Made by a program: the position numbers and the translations under genes. A stretch of DNA of 64,000 bases from Xanthostigma xanthostigma (lineage: Eukaryota; Arthropoda; Insecta; Raphidioptera; Raphidiidae): NCBI GenBank assembly GCA_963575645.1, contig OY754468.1, positions 20,112,465-20,176,464 of the forward strand. The letters run 5' to 3'. Position 1 is the stretch's first letter. Each line of letters opens with the position of its first letter. Under the pieces are notes generated by a model. It ran no database searches and had not been told where the DNA came from. It was given only the letters and a program-made list of their open reading frames with translations. This document shows positions 46,577 to 56,008 of this stretch, piece after piece.

Positions 46577-47338
46577 GTAACTTCCCGCTATTTTCGAGTT
46601 CAAAACGCTCAAAAATATATAAAATACAGCAAGAAGTTTATTTTTAGCTCTTCGAGCCCAAAAAAAAAAACACTTTGTTACGAAATTTTCGTTCACGATA
46701 TCTCATGAACAAATGAACCGATTTTGATGCAATTTGCGGTAGTCGACGCAATTTTTTAACCTAAAAAAATAATTTATTACAGAAAAATCGATCTCATAGG
46801 AATTTTACGAGCAATTTAAAAAAAAACACTTTTTTACGATTTTTTCGTTCACGGTATCTCGTGAACAAATGAACCGATTTTGTTCGGTTTGCGGAAATCG
46901 ACGCAGTTTGTTAAGGAGAAGAGCTGATTAGATTTTGGAATTAATCGGTTTAGTAGTTTAGAAAATATTTTACAAAAGCAAATTTTAAAAAATTTTTGAA
47001 ACTTGTTTTTTTAAGATTTCTCAAAATTTTTTGGGCCGAATCGTTTCAAATTTTCAGGAAGTCTAAGTTCACTAAGTTCACGTCAGATGCCGCAAAATGC
47101 GTTTCAGTCGGACACTCCATTCAAAAGATATAAAAGGTTTACATACATACAAACACACACACACACACACACACACATACAGCCCTACGGACATCACCGC
47201 CAAAATAGTTTCAATAGCTTCCTAGGACCTCAAAACGTCAATATCTGGCGAAAACTCGATTTTCGAAAATCGGGGTGAAACCAATAACTTCCCGATTTTT
47301 GAAAAAAAAAAAATTTTTTTTTTTTAAGCGGGAAGTTA
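46577..47338. mobile_element. TIR element with TAACTTCCCGCT ends
   Basis: The left GTAACTTCCCGCT (46577) mirrors AGCGGGAAGTTA (47327-47338). A further inner TAACTTCCCGATTTTTGA and a palindrome CGATTTTCGAAAATCG lie just inside the right end. The interior carries two copies of a TCACG-TATCTC-TGAACAAATG then AACCGATTTTG block at about 46695 and 46853, spaced 158 bases. A (CA)n tract lies at 47151-47178. No transposase recognised. Confidence 0.65.
47151..47178. repeat. (AC)n microsatellite
   Basis: About 12-13 uninterrupted AC dinucleotides inside the TIR element above. Confidence 0.9.
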
Positions 47339-47339
47339 A

Positions 47340-48251
47340 TAATAAATCAGTTAATTTACTAGAAATCAATTAAAAAAATTTTATTTTTTTGGTTTTTTAA
47401 TTCTGAATTTTTATTATGTACATAATTTTATTACAATTCATTCTTATTTTATTATGTCCCCTCATGCGCCTAGGCACAGGTTTTTTGACATTAGCGCGTT
47501 ATAACTTTAAAAATATTAATTTTAGGAAAAAAGTTTGAATTAAAAGCTGTAGAAAATTTGTAGATTTAAAACTTAAGTCATTAGCATTTTATTGTTTAAA
47601 CAATTATTAGAAGAGATATGGATCCAAAAGTCAATAAACAAATCGTAATAGTTGAATAAGTCGTAAACGGTAAGTGATACAAAAGAAAAGTATTAAATCT
47701 ATTAACAATTGTACTACTTACCCTTTATTACTATATTACCCACTATAACTTACTGTCTATACTTACCCTCTAGCATCGTAAATTTATACTTACCTAAATA
47801 TCTTATAATATTTTGTATTCCATAACATATACTTTGTAACCTATTTTTATAATATTATGTGCTAATGACCTGAGTAGTCGAAGCGCATTTTTTTTTTCTC
47901 TAAATAAAAAAAAAAAAGTATTAAACAAAAAAGATAGTAAATTTATTTATCTACAATAAAGGTTATTACCTTTTTTCGCCTCAAGTGCACGGTTAGGAAG
48001 ATATAGGCTGAAACGGTTTTTGTCAAAATGGCGGCACTTCCGCCCTCCTAATTTGTAAGGATTTTGTGCATTTAGGGTCAGTACGTGATACTGAACCTAT
48101 TTAAGAAAACAAACAAAAGTTGTAGGATAATGTAGAAAAAAATTCTCTATTACCTGTACTAGTGCCATAGTAATTAAAACAGTTTTATTATTTACATCAT
48201 TTTAATTCAAAATTCTTATTTTGTCATTAATTCTGAATTTTTATTATGTAG
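47340..48251. other. Intergenic; contains a paralogue of the retrotransposon target site
   Basis: TTAATTCTGAATTTTTATTA then TGTACATAATTTTATT at 47398-47433 equals the two flanks of the LTR element joined together (left flank 48227-48251, right flank from 55674), apart from four extra bases in the left flank. It therefore shows an unoccupied version of the site with a single GTAC. The rest is A+T-rich. Confidence 0.6.
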
Positions 48252-48255
48252 GTAC

Positions 48256-48862
48256 TATGACGAAAAGTCCAGGCTAGCTAAGCTCAGCGGCGCAAAGGTC
48301 GTGGGTTCAGTTTTTTTTTTTTTTTTTTTTTGGCAAACGTGCTTAAAAGGGCTTAAAAAATGTTAACTAATCAAAAAAAAAAAAACACTCAAAATTGACA
48401 CAGGCAAATGCCTGACAATAAAATCCTACCACCTACCACTCGACAAATAAAGACAAACACAATCGAAACCGTTTTTTAGTATTTTCAAAATATTTTATAT
48501 AAAAAACAAGGAATCTATTTTCAATCTCAAGAATATTTAATATCGTATGTGTCGTACCGACTGATGTCAGAAAAGGGCGCCAGGACAAAAAGACCATACG
48601 AGGCAACACAAACGGTCCAAGATTGTGTGCGAGAAAAAGATTCTAGAAATCCTTTCCAACCAATTAAACATAAAACCAAATTTCAGACAAAACACAAAAT
48701 TGAATCATCTAAGAAAATACCCCATAACTTAATCCAACTACAAGACTGACAATTCAATTTCTAGAACACACAGGTAACACATTAAAATCAGCGGTGTCAA
48801 CCACGCCAAAAGACAGGCCCGCCACTGGCAGCACCGTGAGGTCTTTTTAATAATTATTACGA

Positions 48863-48893
<31 letters not shown>

Positions 48894-49431
48894 GCCAATT
48901 AGTCAAAAAACAACAAACAGCAAATCCAAACTCCAGCAAAATCCGACAACCTAAAAAAATCCTATCTCAAATCCAAAACAGACAAATCGTCAATCCAAAA
49001 ACGACCTATCCAAAATTCGACACTCCAAAACAAGCGCCAAAATATTAAAAATCCAACCAAAAACGTTCCATTCCAACACAATCATCCACAAAACATCATT
49101 TTCTCATCTCAAAAAAATCGCGTATGTGGCCGCTGTCACGGCTCGCCGTCCTCTCCCAGCTATATCACCAACCGATTCTGTCCGCCCTCCAGACCAGATC
49201 GCGACAGAATCTAACAACGACGAGCTCACTTGCACGCATCACAGTCGACTGGCCTTCTCAGTCACACTCATTTCATTCCGCGTATTACCTTTTCAAACCT
49301 GATCCGCTCTGTCGTCTGGCGCTCGTCCATCATACACTGTAACGGTATTAAAAGCAAGATTTTGATTTTTTTTTATAATATAGGCTCGATCTATTATTTT
49401 TTTCGGGGGCCTCCAATTGTTAACCGTTACA
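48256..49431 (-). repeat. 3' LTR (left copy)
   Basis: A 1,176-bp copy ending on the plus strand at AACCGTTACA. It differs from the right copy by one substitution (T at 48419, C at 54649), T-run lengths near 48311 and 48863, and absence of an 11-bp segment (around 49114, GCGTAT then GTGGCC). Element termini on the coding strand are TGTAACGG at the start and CGTCATA at the end, so the usual terminal CA is absent. The short frames inside are the same in both LTRs and are not genes. Confidence 0.95.
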
Positions 49432-49446
49432 CTCCCCCTCTCCCTG
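49432..49446 (-). promoter_or_regulatory. Polypurine tract
   Basis: On the coding strand CAGGGAGAGGGGGAG directly abuts the 3' LTR start TGTAACGG. A purine run in this position primes plus-strand DNA synthesis in LTR retrotransposons. Upstream of it is an A/T-run that may reinforce RNase H processing. Confidence 0.9.
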
Positions 49447-49507
49447 GAAAAAAAATGTGAGCAAGCGAACATTTTTTCAACACGTGTCCAAACTAAAGAA
49501 CAACAGC

Positions 49508-52500
49508 TCAGTCTGACTCGTCATCATGTGATTCAATAGTACGAAAAGGTTTCAAATCCTTGGTGTGCCACCGTCCCAAACTAACACCAGAATCATCGGC
49601 GAGCTCCACAATCAAATCTGACACTACCTCCCGAACAACAGCTTCGGTATATCTTGGAGCAAGTTTGGCCGCCACGTGCTTAGCATTACTCGACATGATA
49701 TGATGTCGTTTCCACACACGATCACCAACATTATAAACCTCAGCGGGACGCTTTCCCTTATTATAGGAGCGGACGTTCTTATGGTACGCCTCCGTGAGAT
49801 GGCGTTGAACCGTTCGGTAGATTTCCGGAAGTTCTTCCAGCTCCTGAACATGCAAGTTCCGTACTGCATCCATGTCTACTTCATCGCACTCATCTAAGCG
49901 ACCGAAATAGCTCCCGCTGGCTGGAACAAACCGACCAAAATTGAGAAATGCTGGCGAGAATCCGGTTGATTCGCTGACTGCTGTTCGGAGAGCAAAACCT
50001 ATCTTTTGGATCTCCTGATCCCACGTCCGATGGTCAGCCTCCTGAAGATATGACCGGATGGCAGCGCCAATGGTTCGATTGTATCGCTCAACAAAGTTCA
50101 CCTGGGCGTGATATCGAGCATTCGGCCACAGCTTAACACTATACTGGCGGACAAGATCTTTTATTCGCTGATTAATGAACTCAGTCCCATTGTCACACAT
50201 TAAGATTTGTGGAACGCCGAAGAGTAAAAAGACTTCCTCCTCGAGAAATTTGGCAATCGCCGAACCGTTGGCATGCCGGAGGGGCTTTAGCAGGGTGAAC
50301 TTCGTAAACCAATCCGTTACCACCAATAAGTAGGACGCACCACTCTTAGATTTTGGAAGGGGGCCTATAATGTCGGTGGCAATGAGTTGCCACGGTCGAG
50401 AGACCTGTTTTGGTCTGCCCATAAAACCCGGCCGAGCCGTGGTAGTCATCTTCTGAGCGGCGCAAACTTTGCACTTCTGCACGTACCGTTTAATATCCCG
50501 ACGCATGCGAGGCCAATAGTACAATTCTCGAACCCGATTGACAGTCTTAAAAAATCCCAAGTGGGCCGCCGTGGGCTCATCATGACATGCTCGCAACACG
50601 TCCCTCCGTTGACGAGAAGGCACGATCAACTTCCAGTTCACATTATTTTTAACACCAAAATCCGACGATACAAACTTATACAACCGACCGTCAATCACAT
50701 TATATCCCGGGAAATCATCTGGGCTAGCTGTCACAATGCGTCTCAAATTCGAGTACCATCGGTCTCGATCACAAATTTCGGGATCCAAATTCACTAAACA
50801 TACTTCAAGCGGCGACCTCGACAAAGCGTCCGGTACCACATTCAACGCACCCTTTCGATGCACAATGTCGAATTCAAATTGTTGCAGCCTAACAGACCAA
50901 CGAGCAAGACGTCCGACAGGATCTTTAAGGCTATGGAGCCATAACAGCGAGTGGTGATCCGTTATAACACGAAATCGAACGCCTTCTATGTAAGGACGAA
51001 ACTGCTCCACTGCAAATAGTACTGCTAGGCACTCCTTTTCAGTAACCGTATAGTTTCTTTCGGCTGCCGACAAGGTTCGGCTGGCATACGAAATTGGTGT
51101 CTCTACACCATCCTCATTCTCTTGGGTCAAGACACAACCCAATCCAACATTAGAGGCATCACACTGGATGGTAAAACGCCGCTGAAAATTTGGGCTCGCA
51201 AGAATAGGTGCTGATACAAGAGCCTGTTTAATTTTTAGGAACATGTCTTCCGCTTCTGGGGTCCAAACAATACCTTGACCTTTCCGACGTCCCTTTATCA
51301 GAGCAGTGATGGGTGCTGTTAAGGTTGAAAAATCCAAAATAAAACGCCTGTACCAAGAGCACATACCAATAAAGCGTTTAACCTCTGTACAGTTCCGAGG
51401 ACGGGGATATTCAACCATCGCAGCAATCTTGTCTGGATTGGTGCGCAACCCACATCGATCAACCACGAAACCCAAGTATTTGAGAGACGGAAAGCAAAAA
51501 CGACACTTCTCCGGATTGATAGTCAACTTAGCTTCTGATAATCGACGGTATACTTCCAACAGAACCTCGATGTGTTTCTCAAATGTCGGGGCAACAACGA
51601 TAATATCGTCTAAATAGACGAATGCATAAGGATCCAACTCAGGTCCCAGAACCTGATCCATAAGTCTCTGCTGAGTCTGAGGAGCGTTGTTAAGGCCAAA
51701 CGGCATAACTAAAAATTCAAAGAGACCCTTACCCGGAACACTAAAATCGGTTTTCTCGCGTGACGTGGTTTCGAGAGGAATTTGCCAAAAGGCGCTTTTC
51801 AAATCGATGCTTGACAAATATTTAGCACCGGCTAGTTTGTTTAAAATGTGGTCCACGCGAGGAAGAGGGTAAGCATCTTTTTTCGTGACGGCATTCAGCT
51901 TGCGCCCATCAAAACAAAACCGATAGTCGCCCTGCGACTTTTTCACTAAGAGGACGGGGGATGACCACGGACTCGACGATCTCTGAATAACACCAAGTTT
52001 CAACATCTCATCCACCTCGCTATAAAGATGTTTCAGTAGGTAAGGGGACAAAGGGTATTGTCGTTGCTTGATTGGCAAGGCATCTCCCGTATCGATGTGA
52101 TGTACGATCTTGTCAGTACGTCCCAATTTAGTGCCATTTACCCACGAAAGTTTTCCAAACTGTTTGAGGACACCGTCCAAGTGCCTACGCTGAGCATCGT
52201 CTAGTTCTGTTCCACTTTTAATACCCTCAAAAGCCCCATCAGACCCCCTCAGCATTCCAGCTGTTTTGTCTATCACACAAATATTTTTATTACCGACCAA
52301 ATATCGATTTACCCGAAAATCAATCACCAAACCAAATTCCCGACAAAAATCACTACCCAAGATAAGACAATGACCCAAAGAAGGTACCACTAGCACCTTA
52401 ATTAACCGAAGCAATTTACCAATAACAATAGGCAACAAAACATAACCCGAAATGCGCTGCGGAGTTCCATCAGCCGTTTGGATAGATTGATCAGACGAAC

Positions 52501-52852
52501 TGTGCACCTTAAGATAGAGTGACTTGATAATGTTTAGGCCACCATGACCTAGCACCGAATCACTCGCGCCCGAATCCAAAAGAGCAACGTAGTCGCGGTC
52601 GAAGATACTGACCGAAATATAAGGGCGATTGTCAAAAGGCTTAGAAACCAACAAAGGGTTAAGATTAGCAGGAAATACGGGCTTAGCGCAAAAATTAGAA
52701 ACCGTCTTCAACCACGATTTCCACGATGGTGAGTCACGATCCAGCGTGTAGGCCTGTTTTAAAGAAGGAAAGCGATGGCCTATGCGCTTCCTCCTTCGTC
52801 GTTTCCCTGACATATTGGACAAGATTGCCGAACACAACCTGGCTTTCCACAA
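49508..52852 (-). CDS. pol: Pol polyprotein: protease, reverse transcriptase, RNase H, integrase
   Basis: The open frame has 1,114 codons from a non-ATG TTG; translation is expected only by -1 frameshift near 52801, so roughly the first 17 codons are not used. Domains by residue: aspartic protease with LLDSGAS at 91-97; reverse transcriptase about 265-460 with IDLKSAFWQIPL at 349-360 and the catalytic YLDD at 413-416; RNase H with D565, E606, D632 and D675 (PDALSR); integrase with the HHCC zinc finger H757, H764, C794, C797 and catalytic D827, D887, E923 (D-X35-E, in CDNGTEF and NFVERYNRT); and a chromodomain-free C-terminal region with a GDRVW motif. All catalytic residues are present and no stop or frameshift interrupts the frame. 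The PR-RT-RH-IN order defines Ty3/gypsy. The stop is about 60 bp before the polypurine tract, leaving no room for env. Confidence 0.95.
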   Translation of the reverse strand: MWKARLCSAILSNMSGKRRRRKRIGHRFPSLKQAYTLDRDSPSWKSWLKTVSNFCAKPVFPANLNPLLVSKPFDNRPYISVSIFDRDYVALLDSGASDSVLGHGGLNIIKSLYLKVHSSSDQSIQTADGTPQRISGYVLLPIVIGKLLRLIKVLVVPSLGHCLILGSDFCREFGLVIDFRVNRYLVGNKNICVIDKTAGMLRGSDGAFEGIKSGTELDDAQRRHLDGVLKQFGKLSWVNGTKLGRTDKIVHHIDTGDALPIKQRQYPLSPYLLKHLYSEVDEMLKLGVIQRSSSPWSSPVLLVKKSQGDYRFCFDGRKLNAVTKKDAYPLPRVDHILNKLAGAKYLSSIDLKSAFWQIPLETTSREKTDFSVPGKGLFEFLVMPFGLNNAPQTQQRLMDQVLGPELDPYAFVYLDDIIVVAPTFEKHIEVLLEVYRRLSEAKLTINPEKCRFCFPSLKYLGFVVDRCGLRTNPDKIAAMVEYPRPRNCTEVKRFIGMCSWYRRFILDFSTLTAPITALIKGRRKGQGIVWTPEAEDMFLKIKQALVSAPILASPNFQRRFTIQCDASNVGLGCVLTQENEDGVETPISYASRTLSAAERNYTVTEKECLAVLFAVEQFRPYIEGVRFRVITDHHSLLWLHSLKDPVGRLARWSVRLQQFEFDIVHRKGALNVVPDALSRSPLEVCLVNLDPEICDRDRWYSNLRRIVTASPDDFPGYNVIDGRLYKFVSSDFGVKNNVNWKLIVPSRQRRDVLRACHDEPTAAHLGFFKTVNRVRELYYWPRMRRDIKRYVQKCKVCAAQKMTTTARPGFMGRPKQVSRPWQLIATDIIGPLPKSKSGASYLLVVTDWFTKFTLLKPLRHANGSAIAKFLEEEVFLLFGVPQILMCDNGTEFINQRIKDLVRQYSVKLWPNARYHAQVNFVERYNRTIGAAIRSYLQEADHRTWDQEIQKIGFALRTAVSESTGFSPAFLNFGRFVPASGSYFGRLDECDEVDMDAVRNLHVQELEELPEIYRTVQRHLTEAYHKNVRSYNKGKRPAEVYNVGDRVWKRHHIMSSNAKHVAAKLAPRYTEAVVREVVSDLIVELADDSGVSLGRWHTKDLKPFRTIESHDDESD
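52765..52796 (-). promoter_or_regulatory. Predicted stem-loop downstream of the frameshift site
   Basis: Pairing of AAGGAGGAAGCG with CGCTTTCCTT gives about ten base pairs, with one bulged A and two G-U pairs. The loop is CATAGGCCAT. The spacer from the slippery site is short (4-5 bases), close to the usual 5-9. The fold was derived by eye; a pseudoknot with downstream sequence was not excluded. Confidence 0.4.
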
Positions 52853-54066
52853 CTAAAACAAAATCGAGATCGAGGTTTTTTACATTCAGAGCGTAAGTGT
52901 CCAACCTCTTGACAATTCCAACATCTCAGCGCAGACACGTCCGGTAGCTGCTTTGTAATAGCCGGATTTAATGACGCCACCTTTTTTGTGCAATGACCTG
53001 ACTTATCTTCAATAATTATATTTGGTTCCAAGTCTCTTAAGAAATCTCTTACTTCAGATACAGTTTTAAGCTGATTACGAACTAAATGCACACGGTAAGC
53101 AGGCAAGATGTTTCTAATAACTATCTTTACCTTCTCTTCTTCACAAGGAGGAACCCGAAGCCGCGATATTAAATTCGAAATACTAGAGATAAAATTTACA
53201 ACCTTCTCTTGAGGCTTCTGTTTCCGAGCATAGATTTCAAGTAGAAGATCATGCTCATAATCCGGTGGCAAAAAATCCAACTTCAAAGCGTCAACCAATG
53301 AGTCCCAATCGCAAAAATTATCCTTCACGGACCGATACCACAGAAGAGCATCACCAGTGAACAGTTCAACTGCAGCATGAAACAAGTCGTCCTTCGAAGC
53401 ATGACGACCAGCTCTCAATTCCTCTACTCGTTCTAAAAAATCGAATAAGGGCTGTTGACCGTCAAACGACACCCGCCATTTAAAAATCGGAATTATTTTT
53501 TGTTGTCGGTACGGCGTACTATAGTGCATTGCTGGAGTTCCAGCCTCGGTCATGTCAGCCACAGGATCCATCATGGAACGGTTGTTACCGGTTAAAGTAG
53601 CAACAGGTCGCTCAGGCTCGACCGCAAACCGACTGCCCTCAGCTGATGAAGCATCCGCCATTTTTGTCACCAGATCGTCTTCCAAGGAGATAGCTGAGAT
53701 CAGTCTATCGTTTTTAAAGGCCACAACATCCGGATCAGCATTATTTATTCGTAGTAGACGACCTTTAATATGGTTTAGCCGACTTCTTATTTCTAAGAAT
53801 GTGGCATCTGCAGCTTCCGACAAGGAATCTATTAGTGTACTAATCGATGTGATACAAACATCTATTTCCGCACTGTCAACATCTCGGTCAAATGTGTTAC
53901 AAGTATAAGATACTCCTGGACGATTTAGATCGGCAGCCAACAATCTCCGCAGGCACTTCCGTCTCTTTAGGTCATCACTGCCACCAGAAAATCCTCGAAT
54001 CAATAATTCATAATTGATTTCATTAATAGTAAGACAATCCACGTCTATATCGTACGACAAATCCAT
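52780..54066 (-). CDS. gag: Gag polyprotein (capsid and zinc-knuckle nucleocapsid)
   Basis: A 428-residue structural protein that would assemble the virus-like particle in the cytoplasm and bind the element RNA. Residues about 1-50 (LTINEINYELLIRG ...) match the N-terminal pattern common in arthropod Gag proteins. About 195-305 (FKWRVSFDGQQPLFDFLERV ... LFTGDALLWYRSV ... FLPPDYEHDLL) is a retrotransposon Gag capsid core of the kind from which Arc proteins derive. Two zinc knuckles follow at 382-395 (CX2CX4HX4C) and 403-416, the second with Cys in place of the usual His. A CPIC pair comes just before the frameshift. The start is the first ATG after a leader of about 390 bp. The frame is intact. 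The end overlaps pol by 73 bp in the -1 frame. Confidence 0.93.
   Translation of the reverse strand: MDLSYDIDVDCLTINEINYELLIRGFSGGSDDLKRRKCLRRLLAADLNRPGVSYTCNTFDRDVDSAEIDVCITSISTLIDSLSEAADATFLEIRSRLNHIKGRLLRINNADPDVVAFKNDRLISAISLEDDLVTKMADASSAEGSRFAVEPERPVATLTGNNRSMMDPVADMTEAGTPAMHYSTPYRQQKIIPIFKWRVSFDGQQPLFDFLERVEELRAGRHASKDDLFHAAVELFTGDALLWYRSVKDNFCDWDSLVDALKLDFLPPDYEHDLLLEIYARKQKPQEKVVNFISSISNLISRLRVPPCEEEKVKIVIRNILPAYRVHLVRNQLKTVSEVRDFLRDLEPNIIIEDKSGHCTKKVASLNPAITKQLPDVSALRCWNCQEVGHLRSECKKPRSRFCFSCGKPGCVRQSCPICQGNDEGGSA
52801..52807 (-). promoter_or_regulatory. -1 ribosomal frameshift heptamer GGGAAAC
   Basis: The coding strand reads G GGA AAC exactly in the gag frame (X XXY YYZ form), seven codons before the gag stop. 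It is the same heptamer known from some retroviral gag-pro junctions. The pol frame is -1 relative to gag and is closed by a TAG immediately upstream of 52852, so any shift must happen in this 73-bp overlap, and this is the only classical heptamer seen there. About four to five bases downstream begins a possible stem-loop (coding-strand GGAAGCG with CGCTTTCC, loop about 10 bases, 52765-52796). Confidence 0.85.
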
Positions 54067-54460
54067 AGTAATATTATACCACTCGCTTATTAGCTAATCA
54101 AATACAAAAGTAATCAAAGCACAAAACACACCAAAAACCAAGGATAAAATACAACCAAACCAAGGAGGGCCAATAATCAAGCTCCGTTTGGAAAGTGAAG
54201 AAAAAAAATTTTTTTTCAACTAAAACAACAACCAACTTAGAGTTTCCCAAAATCAACAAAACCCTAAAACTCAACACCATGAAAATATTCCAAAAAAACA
54301 ACAATAAATAAATAAATAAATAAATATTCAACAATAACAACAATACCCAACAAATAACAAGAATAATCAACAATAACAAAAATTCAACAAAAGGTTTCGC
54401 AATATTTTCAAAAAATTGCAAGAATGGTTTATTGCACTCTCCAAAAACTTCAAAATGAGG
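54067..54460 (-). other. Retrotransposon 5' leader
   Basis: About 394 bp between the primer-binding site and the gag start. The plus strand is rich in CAACAATAA words (coding strand TTATTGTTG). A 107-codon minus-strand frame here is strongly hydrophobic and Leu/Ile/Phe-rich because of this bias, not a recognised protein. The leader would hold the packaging signal, but none can be pointed to. Confidence 0.6.
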
Positions 54461-54478
54461 GCCCCACGTTGGGCGCCA
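54461..54478 (-). promoter_or_regulatory. Primer-binding site complementary to tRNA-Lys
   Basis: On the coding strand the 18 bases TGGCGCCCAACGTGGGGC begin five bases after the 5' LTR. This is the sequence complementary to the 3' end of animal tRNA-Lys (the Lys1,2 type also used by some retroviruses). It marks the start site of minus-strand DNA synthesis and fixes the element's orientation. Confidence 0.92.
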
Positions 54479-54483
54479 AATTG

Positions 54484-55090
54484 TATGACGAAAAGTCCAG
54501 GCTAGCTAAGCTCAGCGGCGCAAAGGTCGTGGGTTCAGTTTTTTTTTTTTTTTTTTTTTTTGGCAAACGTGCTTAAAAGGGCTTAAAAAATGTTAACTAA
54601 TCAAAAAAAAAAAAACACTCAAAATTGACACAGGCAAATGCCTGACAACAAAATCCTACCACCTACCACTCGACAAATAAAGACAAACACAATCGAAACC
54701 GTTTTTTAGTATTTTCAAAATATTTTATATAAAAAACAAGGAATCTATTTTCAATCTCAAGAATATTTAATATCGTATGTGTCGTACCGACTGATGTCAG
54801 AAAAGGGCGCCAGGACAAAAAGACCATACGAGGCAACACAAACGGTCCAAGATTGTGTGCGAGAAAAAGATTCTAGAAATCCTTTCCAACCAATTAAACA
54901 TAAAACCAAATTTCAGACAAAACACAAAATTGAATCATCTAAGAAAATACCCCATAACTTAATCCAACTACAAGACTGACAATTCAATTTCTAGAACACA
55001 CAGGTAACACATTAAAATCAGCGGTGTCAACCACGCCAAAAGACAGGCCCGCCACTGGCAGCACCGTGAGGTCTTTTTAATAATTATTAC

Positions 55091-55125
<35 letters not shown>

Positions 55126-55673
55126 CCAATTAGTCAAAAAACAACAAACAGCAAATCCAAACTCCAGCAAAATCCGACAACCTAAAAAAATCCTATCTCA
55201 AATCCAAAACAGACAAATCGTCAATCCAAAAACGACCTATCCAAAATTCGACACTCCAAAACAAGCGCCAAAATATTAAAAATCCAACCAAAAACGTTCC
55301 ATTCCAACACAATCATCCACAAAACATCATTTTCTCATCTCAAAAAAATCGCGTATATCCATTACATGTGGCCGCTGTCACGGCTCGCCGTCCTCTCCCA
55401 GCTATATCACCAACCGATTCTGTCCGCCCTCCAGACCAGATCGCGACAGAATCTAACAACGACGAGCTCACTTGCACGCATCACAGTCGACTGGCCTTCT
55501 CAGTCACACTCATTTCATTCCGCGTATTACCTTTTCAAACCTGATCCGCTCTGTCGTCTGGCGCTCGTCCATCATACACTGTAACGGTATTAAAAGCAAG
55601 ATTTTGATTTTTTTTTATAATATAGGCTCGATCTATTATTTTTTTCGGGGGCCTCCAATTGTTAACCGTTACA
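54484..55673 (-). repeat. 5' LTR (right copy), promoter of the element
   Basis: A 1,190-bp copy beginning, on the coding strand, at TGTAACGGTTAACAATTGGA. A TATAAAA-like string lies on the minus strand at about 55613-55619, roughly 55 bases into the LTR, and could serve as the core promoter. It contains two long homopolymer T tracts (plus strand) of 23 and 27 bases. It retains the 11-bp segment ATATCCATTAC (about 55356) that the 3' LTR lacks. Confidence 0.95.
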
Positions 55674-55677
55674 GTAC

Positions 55678-56008
55678 ATAATTTTATTTGAATTCATATT
55701 TATTTTATTATCTCTTCATAATTAAAATTCTCAATATATTCTATGTGTATAGATGTAAAATTAATCTCTTCCATTTTAATTATGCTGTGACAAAATTTTT
55801 TTTCTGTTTTGACTTTTCAGATAATTTTTCTTTTACTATTAAATACATTAACTTCCTATTGGAAGTTAAATATCAATATAAATCAATAAAATAAGTATTG
55901 TAGATAAAATATTTACCTATTATATTTGGCAATGTTACATTTTTTCTTACATACTGCTGACAAAGGTAATCTTGTTTATTTTCCAAGGCGATAATCCATG
56001 TTGAAACG
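55678..56008. other. A+T-rich flank of the retrotransposon
   Basis: The right flank begins ATAATTTTATTTGAATTCAT, resembling 47421-47450. The remainder is low-complexity A+T with no gene. Confidence 0.55.

Larger units (their letters stand above)
48256..55673 (-). mobile_element. Complete Ty3/gypsy LTR retrotransposon (Osvaldo-like)
   Basis: A 7,418-bp element in reverse orientation: 5' LTR at the right, 3' LTR at the left. In transcriptional order it has LTR, tRNA-Lys primer-binding site, leader, gag, pol (protease, reverse transcriptase, RNase H, integrase), polypurine tract and LTR. GTAC flanks it on both sides (48252-48255 and 55674-55677), the 4-bp TSD usual for Ty3/gypsy. PR-RT-RH-IN order places it in Ty3/gypsy; the 1.2-kb LTRs and Lys primer resemble Osvaldo of Drosophila (from memory). 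There is no env. All frames look open and the LTRs are almost identical, so it is probably a recent and possibly still active insertion. Confidence 0.95.

Noticed and set aside
48549..48749. 66-codon frame found identically at 54779-54979, and 72-codon frames at 49124 and 55366
   Set aside because: They are inside the two LTRs and opposite to the element's direction. Identity simply reflects the LTR duplication.
50387..50797. 136-codon plus-strand frame, and others at 51306 and 53552
   Set aside because: They are antisense shadows of the intact pol and gag frames.
49508..52852. env gene or endogenous retrovirus
   Set aside because: Only about 60 bp separate the pol stop from the polypurine tract, so there is no envelope gene. 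It is a retrotransposon.
54098..54421. 107-codon hydrophobic minus-strand frame upstream of gag
   Set aside because: It sits in the untranslated leader and its Leu/Phe/Ile content comes from the TTATTGTTG-rich sequence. No membrane-protein family was recognised.
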